A DNA stretch of 64,000 nucleotides from Branchiostoma floridae (Eukaryota; Chordata; Leptocardii; Amphioxiformes; Branchiostomatidae). A program made the translations under genes and the position numbers. The notes below the pieces were generated by a model, which worked only from the letters and a program-made list of their open reading frames with translations, had not been told where the DNA came from and ran no database searches. Shown here in pieces: positions 15,001-27,000 of the stretch. Numbering within the stretch: position 1 is the stretch's first letter; each line of letters opens with the position of its first letter. The stretch lies in contig NC_049996.1 in the NCBI RefSeq assembly GCF_000003815.2, positions 16,970,930 to 17,034,929 on the forward strand. The letters run 5' to 3'.

Positions 15001-18000
15001 GCTTCACTGAAAAAGTAAACTGAGCAAAAAATTGTCTCACTCTTTGATCTCACAGAAAATGAAACATTGTCCTGATGGTCAGCTGCTGAACATAACTCCA
15101 CACCTTCCTATACTTGCTCCTCCTCCATCCTCCCACCACATGTCTCACCTCTCCTGCCCCCCTCCCCCTCCCAGCTCTCCCATACACCATCCTCACGCCC
15201 CTCCATGACGTGGAGATATTTGAGGAAGAGACGGCCGTGTTTGAGATCACGCTGGATCACCCTGTCCCCGACTATACCTGGTTCTTTAAAAGCAAAGCCA
15301 CACGAGAAAGCGATAGAGTGAAGTTAGAGCAGAACCAGAGCACGTATCGCCTGATCTTAAGGTCGTGTAAGGTGGACGAAACGGGCACGGTTACGTTCCA
15401 AGGGGGTCCCGTCAAGTCGTCAGGCACGCTTATCGTGAAAGGTACCACGACTGTCACCTGTCGTACACCTGTCGTGACGTCACCGTCACCTGTCGTACAT
15501 CTCTCGTGGCGTCATCGTCTGTCGTGTCCTGGAGTGTAGTACCCGAGTAGTTCTGCGCATGTATTTGAAAAAAAAATCGTTTTGGCCTCTGTCATATTTT
15601 CTTCCTGTTGCATAAAACAGCATATCTTTTTTTAAGATCCCATTTTGTGACCTTTTCACTGATATTTATCTACAGACACGTTAGAATTCTCCTATTGGGC
15701 CTTTAAAAAGCAGTATTTTTGTGACATTTCACTCAAACCTCAAACCTGTAGCCATATTCTTCATTTCTAGACTGAGTTCATCAGCAAAATCTGAGTGTTT
15801 AGAGGTGTCCACTGTCATTTCCTGACCCCCATTCCCCACCCGTTATCCATTTCTGGCGAACTTTGCTGTGGACGTTTGATAGGACTTTATGTTGGTATAA
15901 GCATTTGACGTCTACAGCAGAGTTGGCACATTTAATCTCCACTTCTAATCATTCTTCCTTTATCAATTGCATACTGTTCTCATCCTGTCCCAACCTTCCT
16001 GTAACGTCCTCCTTTCTCCGTTCGTTTCTCCCCTCCGTGCTGTAGCGCTCCCTATCGTTGTGCGCCGCGAACTGCAGGACGTGACTCTGTACGAGCACGA
16101 GACCGCGGAGTTCGAGATCGAGCTCGGGCGGCCCATCGAGGAGTACCGATGGTTCCTGAAGAACAAACTGCTGGAGGCCAGCGACAGAGTCGTGCTGGAG
16201 ACGGAAGGAGCGAAGTACAAAGTGACGATACAGAACTGTCTGCTGAAGGATATGGGCACGATCCGGTTCGAGGCCGGCCCGCTCAAGCCTACAGCCACGC
16301 TGATCGTCAGAGGTACCGGCTAGAGACCTGCGCAATCTGCTCAGCACTGCATTAGACAATCAGCCAATCTGCAATCGTACTTAAGTGCTTCTTAGTGCGC
16401 TTTATATTCTATGCATTTTCGCTATTTATCTCTGTGCGCATATCAGAGCGATTAAACTGCTTTGCTTCTTTTACGTCAAGTGATCGCCACTCTCAGGAGT
16501 AGCTTTCATTTGATTGAGTCATGTTTCAAAGATGTTCTGTCGCCGGGTGTTACGTCTGTGTTATTTGGACTGAATGATAAGGAATACCACAAACATACCA
16601 CTAAGATAGCTCGACCCAGAACATCGATTTTACAAGGCTCAAAGACGAATATCAAGAGGCACTAAATGCATTATTGCTTCTTCTCAGTTTTGCTTCCAGT
16701 ACTGCGCTTCTTGTATAATAATGCATAGTGAGAAAAATATTTACATAGAAATATTTCGGCAAACGCTGCTACACTGCAATCCGCTATTGAGTACAATATT
16801 GCTGCCAGTCGCGATCGCCATTTCTTAGACTCACTTTCTGTGAAGTGACGTCATTTCCTGTAACTAACCCACTGTCCGCCATGTCTAACCCTTCACGTTG
16901 TTCCTCCCTACTTCCCATCATTCTCAGCTCTTCCGGTTGAAATCGTGCGCGAGCTCGACGACCAGGAAGTGTTCGAGACGGAGACGGCCGGGTTTGACAT
17001 TGAGCTGAACCGCTCCGTGGCCGAGTACCGCTGGTACAAGAAGGGAGAGATCCTGGAGGCCAACGATGACGTCAAGATGGAACAGGAGGGACCGACTTAC
17101 AAACTCTTCCTGCGTAACTGCCTGCTTAAGGACATTGGCAACGTCAAGTTTGAGACAGGAAACCTAAAATCTTCTGCCATTCTTATGGTGAAAGGTACAC
17201 GAGCTGTCCTGAAGATCTTATTGATGCGTTTCCCGTCATTCTTTAGAGCGCAGTCCTCATTGGCTATCTCCTTAGTAATATTGAGATAGTTGGCCAATCA
17301 GGGCCTTGTATAAGGTTAACGGAACAGCTATAAGAACGCCCATCACTTCTGTCATTCATCCTTTCTGTAAACGTTCCCCTTCCAAACTTTCACTTTTCCC
17401 CCTTTCATCAACATTGCACTTTCCTTTCAACAGCGCTCCCTGCCGAGATCAGGCGCAACCTGCAGGACGTAGAAATCTTTGAAGGCGAAACTGCGACGTT
17501 TGAAATCGAGATGGCGCGACCGATCGAAGGCTTCAAATGGTTCCGAAAGGGGCTAGAGATCCAGCCTGAGGACGATATCATCTTTGAGCAGGAGGGCCTT
17601 CTGGTTTATAGAGTAACCCTGAAAAACTGCTTACAGAGCCACACGGGCAATGTCAAGTTCATTACGGGCCAGCTGCAATCCACGGCCTCGCTCATTGTCA
17701 AAGGTAGACCACTGAAACATATCTGCTGCTCAGTTCCATTGCTTTGCAAGCAAGATGTCTTTTTTACGGCGCTCGCAGTTTAGATATATTAGACTACTTC
17801 TGCGCTATGTTTATAAGCATTGCTACGACACAGCTTTGGATATGATAAAAAAAATACTAAATTCCACACTTTCTTAAGTGCCCAAACTTTTGCTCATAGT
17901 TGCCTTGTTTGCTTTGCCACGCATAATGAAAATGCCGACGATATTGCGCAATTCTTTACATGCATTTCTCCATTAAGAGGATATAGCCACCATCACACGC

Positions 18001-21000
18001 TTTCAAGTGCTATTACATTTGCTGCGGTATATTTCTCTTACGCTCTTCCTTCCTGTATAGCGAATTCGTTATCCGCATCATTTCTATAGTACTGTATAGA
18101 TTTGCGCAGGCAGGAAAACGACACATGCTCCAGTAAAGCACCCTACCATTGACGTGCTAACCTTGTATCACATCACCAGCCATCCCTGTCGACGTTATAC
18201 GGGATCTGGAGGACCAGGAGGTCTGGGAGAAGGAAACGGCGACGTTCGAAGTCGAGCTGTCCCAGCCGGTCTCGGACTTCCACTGGATCCAGAAGAAGGA
18301 GGAGCTTCACCCGAGCGCGCGTGTCGAGTTCCAGACGGACGAGAACACGCAGCGCCTCATCATCCACGACTGCCGCACGGAGGACATCGGACCGGTCAAG
18401 TTCAACACCGAGACGCTACAGCTGTCAGCCATTCTCATGGTCAAAGGTATCATGTGACGAGCACGTGATCGAGAAGATGACGCAATGGGGGCGCAACACG
18501 CATGTGCGAAACTGTTGGAATTTTCTCTCGACCTGCAAGAAGATTCTTTTATGACGTTTTATATCATTCTGTAATCTGTTTGGAAAAGAACTTTACATAC
18601 TATTTCATAGAGAGACTCAAATTCACATAACTAGCTTTGGTCGAGACATCATTCCCACATCTAAAGCAAGCCGCGCTATCTAAGATCAAGTCGTCTTCAT
18701 GTGTCATCATTCTCTCCTAGCGCGACATTTCTCCCTTTCTTGTCTATCGTCTGTTTCCACTTTCATTCCTGTCCTTTTTTGTAATGTCTTTCATTCATGT
18801 AACATGATATCATGGTACTCATCCCCTTATCCCAGCTCCGCCTCTTGTATGTGCGAAGTATCGGCCTTGGCGAACAAACTTCTCGCTACGTTAGAACTGG
18901 CCAGCCGTCAGCCAATCAGATACACCACCTCCTGTTGTTAGAAGGAAAGGTACCAGCCAATCACGCTGGCTCTTGACCGTAAACGGCAACGTGATTGGTT
19001 GGTGACTACTGGCCAGTGCTAACGCGGCAACATAAGGACGAATCAGAAACCTGTACGCCGTGGCCGTTGCTTGACATATACAGGCGGAGTGCCTGGCATG
19101 AGAGGATGCTGGTACTGCGCATCTCCCCCCAACCTTCCTCTTCACCTGTTCCACCATCCTCTCGTCTCCAGAACTCCCGCTTAAGATCGAAAAGGATCTT
19201 GAAGACCAGGAGATCTGGGAGAAACAGATGGCCACGTACGAGGTGGAGCTGAACAAACCGGATATGAACGTGTTCTGGTTCCGGGAGAACGTGCGCATCG
19301 TGCCTAGCGACGAGATCGAGATCAGGTCAAAGGGCAACGCCTACACCCTGGTGCTGCACAAGCGCAAGCTGTCTGACGCGGGCGAGATCAGGTTCTCTGT
19401 CGGAGAGCTCTCGTCCACCGCGAAACTCATCGTCAAAGGTAGACAGACCTCCGAGCTCGCTGGAGGAAAACCGCTGCCCACTGATCACGCTAACAAACTG
19501 CGCTCTTTTAACGTCTATACGATAAGTACTTAGTTTTATTGACCAGCGCTCATTCCTAAACTTGAACTCTTGCGATGACGCTAACCAACTGCGCACTTTA
19601 AACGTCTTTATATGATATATGGTACATAAGTTTTGTTGACCAGCACTTAGTCTTAAAGTTAAACTTTGCGATGACGCTAACCACTTGCGCTCTGCAAACT
19701 TCTCTTAGGTGTAGTTTTATTCCTTATAATCTTCTTGTCAAAAATATTACATATATATGATACTCTAGATCTATGACCAGCGCTCACCATTAAGGTTCAG
19801 CTCTTGCGCCTATACTAACCACTTGTGCTTTGTAACCTTCTCTCTCAGAAGTAGTTTTGTAGTTACTTTTTCATAATGCTGAAGATCTTCTTCTCTGCAC
19901 ACTTGCGTTCCAGCGCTCTTGCTAACCAACTGCGCTCTACTTTTTGCAGATGTTGATGTACAGTTATATATGCAAATTCCACATGTAGAGCTCATGGATG
20001 CTGCCTCCACGGACAAAAATTTCTTGATAACAATGATTTGTTATGCCTTACCAAATGGCTTAATTGAAAGTCCATTCATTACGAATTTGAGTTTCCTGAT
20101 AAGGTTGCCTTTCTTCTATGATTTATAAATTAAAGATACTTTGCTTCAAGGTAAATTGAAGGTAGAATTCGTAATGATAGAATTTCATTCTAAATCTACC
20201 AAAAAGGGAAAAATCCTTTATTGGCTTGTAATGTCTTTCAAGTGCGAAAATGTTTGCTACAGCCGAGCATGCGACAGTCATTCTGTAGCCATATTATTGT
20301 TACATCCCAGTATGCGACGTTTTCTCTGCATGTATCATACATTATTGTTACATCTCAATATGCGCCATGTTCCACCCGTAGAACTGCCTGTTGAGGTGGT
20401 GCGCGAGCTCGAGGACCAGGAGGTCTGGGAAGACGAGACCGCGCGCTTCGAGATCGAACTCTCGCGACAAATCACGGAGTTCCACTGGTCCAAGAAGGGC
20501 GAGGAGCTCCAGACGGGCGCCTCCGTGGACTTCCTGCAGGACGGAAACGTCTACAAGCTGGTGCTCATGGACTGTAAGATAGAGGACATGGGAACCATCA
20601 AGTTCGAAACGGAGGACAGGAAGTCGTCGGCGACTCTAGTGGTGAAAGGTACACACTGATGCCGCTGACATCCGGGCCGCTATCTGCATTCGCTCTTCTC
20701 TAACTGTTAGTCTATCGCTTGCAAAACATGAGGTTAAGTGCGCTGCTACTGCTTTCATAGAAGTCTTAGACCATAGAACACATCCATGTAGTCATAGAAC
20801 ATGGGTGATTGCGTAGTCACTGCAAGCTACTGGCGAATCGTTTTCCAGTTTAGGTTAAGCGCACTTTGCAAATTGCCGCCAGTATCGCTCGCTATAGGAA
20901 GAACTTTGCACTTCATTGCAGAAGCTCAGTCATTGCGGAAGCTCACTTGTCGTTTGCGCTGTTCACAAGAAGCCTCTTAAATGTGTTCATTATGAAGACT

Positions 21001-24000
21001 GAACTCCGCCTTGCCCCTTCCATAGTGGAGGAGTTAGAAGTAGACAAAATTTCAGAAACTTTCAACAACGTTTTGCATGCTGAGTTTGCTCACATAGACG
21101 TCTTTAAAATGAACACAACGTCCCCATCGCCACGTGGGGCTGCTTTCAGCTTTTACCATTACCACTGCTTCGCTGAGCTCTGTTCCCAGACAATACAGGT
21201 TTGCGAAAGCGAAACCTGTTTTGTTCCCATTTCTACCATGTCATGTGCCTCACGTGCCTTTCCACCCCGCAGAGCTGCCCGTGGAAATCACGCGCCAGCT
21301 CGAGGACGTGGAGGTTTACGAGCGAGACTCCGCCACCTTCGAGGTGGAGCTGAACAAGAAGGACCAGCAGGTCCAGTGGTTTAAGAAGGGAGTGCTTCTT
21401 GAAGACAGCGGGAGGAGGACGCCTGGTCGCGTCACTCCGCACGAGTCCGTGGACATCATGAGCGACGACTACCGGTACAAGTGCACCCTGCACAACTGCC
21501 AGCTGGAGGACATGGGAGAGATCAAGTTCTTGGTCAACTCGCACAAGGCCAAGGCGCACCTGCGTGTCAAAGGTACCCGATGTGTTCTGTACCGCACAGA
21601 GACGCTGCGTTCCGCTGATGCATTTTTTACGCCTGCATTTTCTCTCTCGTAGTACAAAATTACAAAATCGTTCATCCACGTTGAAATAGTACTTTATGCA
21701 AAGCGATCATTGCTCTTTGTTGTTAACTGTGGTGTTCACTGTTATCTCACCCGTTTCCCTTTTTGTCTGCGCGCTTACAGAGCTGCCTATCGGCTTCCTA
21801 CTGGGGCTGAAAGACCAGCGCGCGGTCGAGCGCGACGAGATGGCCAAGTTCACCTGCACCATGTCCAAGAAGGGCCAGGTGGCCAAGTGGTTCTTCGAAA
21901 GCGAACCTTGCGAGGAGAACGGGAAGTACAGGTTCGAGGTGGACGGCACGGCCTACAGTCTCATCATTCGGGACATCAAGCTAACAGACGCCGGGAAGTA
22001 CACATGCGCATCTAAGGACAGCGAAACCACCGCCAATCTGGTCGTGGACCGTACGTACAGTCTTGACCCCTGACATGACCCCTGGCGCAGCATAGCTAAC
22101 GACCCTTGACACGACCTCTGACACAGCTGAACCTTTACGCCACAGCAGACCAGAAAGCTAACAAAATACAGACACAATTTTGGCCTGCGCACTTTAACTT
22201 GACGGAACGCTTTCAGGACAACCTGCTGACTTTCTTAACACCTATGCTACAGGCGGTGCGTTGCTAAAACATCCTTAGCGTTATTTGTTTTAAGTCCTAT
22301 GCATAGATAAGGCTCTTCAACAAGCTCAGCTAAACCCTTTTTTTCAGTTTGCTTCGCTCAAGTAGACGCTCTCTCTAGCCTACTTTAGCATTCCTCCTAC
22401 TCTAAACCTCTCCGCTTGCAACTGCGACTACTTCTATCTTAGCCTTACTGCAGTAGAGTTGTAACACCTTTGCGCTAAACTGCGACGCTTTTAGACTATA
22501 AATAGCATGCTGGCAGTCAACAGAAGCGTAAAACAATGCGACAATACGAAGTGACGGTGACTTCCCCATTGTCTCACATGGGGCTGCTCTAACAAGCTCT
22601 TTTCCTTTCTCTTGTTTCTATTGGTAACACCTGCTCTTCTAGGACCACTCAAGTCCTATAGTTTGATTAGATTACTATCATATATAATGGTTCTATAACA
22701 AAGTGCGAATATCAAATCGCAAAACCACTGCTGCTTAGGATGTAACTGTATTTATAAAGCTGCACTCCAACTGCACAAAGATATACAAGAAGTAGTCTTG
22801 ATAGCAACTTGCATCTTTAGGCCAAGAATATGGCAAATGCGATACGTAGTCATCTGAGCATTACTTACATCTTTAGTATAAGAACACGCCTTTAGGGTTT
22901 CATGACTTTGCCCTCCCTTAGCGCTGCCCCTTAAGATCGAGAAGGATCTTGAAGACGTGGAGGTTTGGGAGAAAGAGACTGCGGTGTTCCAGACGGAACT
23001 GAACCACCCGGACCGGCCCATCGTCTGGTTCAAAAAGGGCCAGCAGCTCGAGCAGTCCGACCTTGTGCAGATGACGTCAGAGGGCATGAAGTATTTCCTG
23101 ACCCTCCGCGACGCGCAGCTAAGCGACATGGGGACGATCAAGTTTCAGGTCGAGGGCCTGAAATCTGCTGCGACCCTGCTCGTCAAAGGTAGACCCTCGC
23201 AAGGTTGCCATGTCAACCGTTGCCATGGAAAGCAGAAGCGATATTACGCTGCATTTTGCATTGCTATACACCTAGGCTGGCTCATACCGTTAAGCTGCAC
23301 TATGCCCAATCGTATGCGCACCTAGCTGTAGTATACAGAGTAGCTATTATATCTAGCTCACCCTATAACCTAGCTGCCTATAAAAGTATAATTGATAATG
23401 CAAGTTTTTAAGAACACTGCAGTTTGGGAATGGCATTTAAAATGCACGAACAAGATGGGAAAAACCATTAACGTTCTATTAGAAGTTATTAGAATTTGAT
23501 AAAGAAGTACATGCGCATGAGCATAGCTAATGGCTGAAAAAAGGATCCAAGTATCCAAGCGTCATAGGGTAGATAAAGCGAACACACGTGCATGTCTGTG
23601 TTTATTACTCTCCAGAACGGCAAGCACTGCGTGATCTAGCTATGGCGGCAGCGATGGATAGTATGCGGATATATACACTGCTGTTCTATTGCGACCAATT
23701 TAATGCGAACATTGATACTTAAAGTAGCAGCATTCCGTACTAACCATCCAGTACATATCCTAGCCATGTCATTTCACGCAATCTCCAAGCAGATGTTGTA
23801 AGGCAAAAATCGTTTTTCTTAGCTCTAGGCCGATTCTATTTAAAATGGCCATCCTATCATAAACGGGGAGCTATTACACGTTACGATTTTACCTCCCAGC
23901 ATCTGCTTGTAGGTTCTAACTCCACGTGTTGCCTAACCCATGTCCACTACGTGTTCACCAGAGCTGCCCTACACCTTCACGGCGGAGCTGGAGGACCAGC

Positions 24001-27000
24001 GAGCCATGGAGAGGGACCCGCTCTCCACATTCACGTGCGAGATGTCCAAGCCGGACATCGAGGCGACGTGGTACCGCGGCGAGGAGAAGCTGAAGGCCGG
24101 GGAGAAGTACGAGATGGAGCGCGACGGCTGCGTCCACAGGCTCATCATCCGTAACATCCGCCTGGATGATGCCTCCAGCTACTCATGCGCTAATAAGGAC
24201 AATAAAACGACGGCGGCGCTCGTTGTAGACCGTACGTATCATGAGCAAATAAAGGTCCTTGCTGTTTCTGCAATTCCCAGCTCTCTGCGCTGACTCCCTG
24301 CCTTCCCCCAGCCGCCGTATGATGATTAACCCCATCCCTTACGTCTCCAATGCCTTCCCTTTATGTTTCCCGGTTATCCCTACTCTGTCGCACCTTCCTC
24401 CTACCCTGCGACCACAGCGATTTGCTACTATCCCTTTCCAATGTCTTCCCGTGTTTCTCCAAGACGATTTATACCTCAAGACAGTTGTCTTGGCCTGGCC
24501 AACCTCCTTCCCTAGCATACTCCTGCTTTTAGCTTACTCTTCTTTATTCCCGATTCCCTATCTTGGCCTCCTGCCTACAGATATCACCAGAGCCTTTCCT
24601 CCTTTCTCCTCCTTCTCCTTGTACCCTTTGCCTCTTGCGGCAGCTCTCTCCTATTCCGGCAACAGTTCCAAAGCAACCTTCTCCCGCTGCTACGCCACTT
24701 TCCCTCTCCTGCCAATATTTTCTAGCGATCACTTTGCCATCATTTGTCTGTTCTTTCGTCTTTCTGCCACTTTTCATTGTCATTTCATTATTCTTTTATG
24801 CATTTCCGTTTTTATGCATTTCCATATTTCATGCATTTCCAATTTCCTTTATACCCCCCTCACAATAGGCGCGATTCGATCGGACGACGAGTCTGCGAGC
24901 TCTAGATTACGAGGAGGTATGACCCTGACTGGAAGGGGGAACTCTGCCATTTCTTCGTCGGCATCAGGATCATGCCTCCTCGTAAATTAGAGCTCGCAGA
25001 CTCGTCGCCCGATCGAATCGCGCCTATTGTGAGGGGGGTATAAAGNNNNNNNNNNNNNNNNNNNNNNNNNNNNNNNNNNNNNNNNNNNNNNNNNNNNNNN
25101 NNNNNNNNNNNNNNNNNNNNNNNNNNNNNNNNNNNNNNNNNNNNNGGTACAAGAAGGGTGTGAAGTGCGAGAAGATCGATACCGTCGATATGAAGTCCGA
25201 GGGCTACAAGTACTTCCTGGTCATCCAGGATTGCCAGCTGTCAGACATGGGAACCGTCAAGTTCCAGTCTGAGCGGCAAAAGTCGTCCGCGACTCTGCTC
25301 GTCAAAGGTACCGCTGCAACACGTGGCTGTCCACTGGCTCTGTCATGTTAATCTTGCTAATCGCTCTCTAAACATATTCAATATCAATGATACATTTGGT
25401 TCAACACGCAGTCTGAAAATGTGAATCACGCCTATTCTCATTTCCCTTCAGGATACAAATTCAGATATCAATCATTTATAGTGATTGTCAAATAATCAAA
25501 CCATTTCATTCATCATTTCATTCAATTCACAATTTCGATTCAACCAAACGTTTGCTGTAGCCCGCATTACTTACAATGTACACATGTATGCTTTAATAAC
25601 TTAATTAGACGTCTTGTACTAGTGTCATCGCTTCTAGATGCTACAACTGTCCACAAATCTTATATTACTAACTTTGCAAATATTTGCTGACAGATACGCA
25701 AGTTTAATTACTTAGTAAGTAGAAACAGCGGTATGCATGAAAATGCGAATTTTCTATGTTAATCTTTGTTACTAGTTCAGCTCATGTCTGCTCATGCTCA
25801 ATTATGTTGCTAAAAAAGACAAGCGAAAGGCAATCTAGCTCAGTCGCTGCCCTTGCGTGCCCTGCTGAATGCGTACTGACTGGTCCTAGTGCTCAACAGT
25901 CACAAAGGCGAATACTGAACACCTTCTTCTGCTGCAAACTACTCCACGCACAGCTCCCGCAGTACATGCATAGCGCACCTCTGTACATGTTTAACACGTC
26001 ATTGTGTCTTTGTTTTTTCATGTGTCTCTGTCTGCGGTCTGGCGGTTTGGTATGTCATATTGCGATGACTGCCAAGCTGCCCAGACTGTGTAACGCTAGT
26101 TCACCTTTATCCGCAGGGTAACCTATATCCGTTGCTTTTGAAAAACGAGTAGTTAGGGGTATCAAGTCGACGGACGATAGTCTCAAACTACAAAAGTTTG
26201 AACTTATTACAACTTGAAACCACCGTCTGTCGACTTGATATCCCTTATTACCGTGTGGGTAAACACAACGAATATAGGTTACCCCGGGGAAAAAGGTGAA
26301 CTATCGTTAGATGCTTCATTTCCATGTTTATGAAGATACTGTCACACATTCAAGACCTTAACACGAATTTTCTCCCGGCCCTCCCCATGGCCCAACGAAG
26401 GTCGGCGCTAGGTTGGGACTAATACGAAATATATCCCATTCTAGCTCCAATTTGCTCCTCTGACCCTATCTCAAAAATTGAGTTTAATTGGTGAAAATTC
26501 ATTGTCGAATTTTAAAAACTGGAAGTCAACTTTGCCGACCAACTTCCAATCACATCTGACCTTATTCACGACTACCTCCCAACCATGGTCTGGAGACGGT
26601 CGGGAGGCCATGTCTTTATATGTGTGGCAGGAGCTTTAACCTCCACCCCCCTCCCCACACAGAGCTACCGGCGGTCTTCACCAAGCAGCTTCAGTCGTGC
26701 CAGCGGCTGGAGTTCCAGCAGGCGGTGTTCGAATGCGAGACCTCGCGCGGCACTGCGCAGTGCAAGTGGTTCCGCAAGGGGGCGCCCATCGAGCCCAGCG
26801 ACAAGTACGAGATCCGCGCGAGCGACAGGGACCACATGCTCATCGTGCACGACGTCCGCTTCGAGGACGAGATGGAGTATCAGTGCCGCATTGTTGTGGG
26901 CGGCGAGGATACTACTAGTGCAGAACTTACCGTCGAAGGTGAGAAGCAGTGCCCGTAGCCCCCCTAACGAGCCTCTGCTTCACCTGCGTAGCATGATACA

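Noticed and set aside
15175-16312. Prokaryotic features (operons, ribosome binding sites, CRISPR)
   Set aside because: The whole window is split by GT-AG introns with metazoan muscle domains; tandem repeats here are minisatellites without the regular spacers of a CRISPR array.
24259-24990. 243-codon + strand ORF
   Set aside because: Composition is a plain CT-rich tract (S/P/L/F), it runs into the foldback element, and it has no domain; chance opening of low-complexity sequence.
26341-26620. Possible second foldback element just upstream of E32
   Set aside because: Some words such as CCC.ACC.TGG recur in both orientations, but no continuous arms could be aligned.
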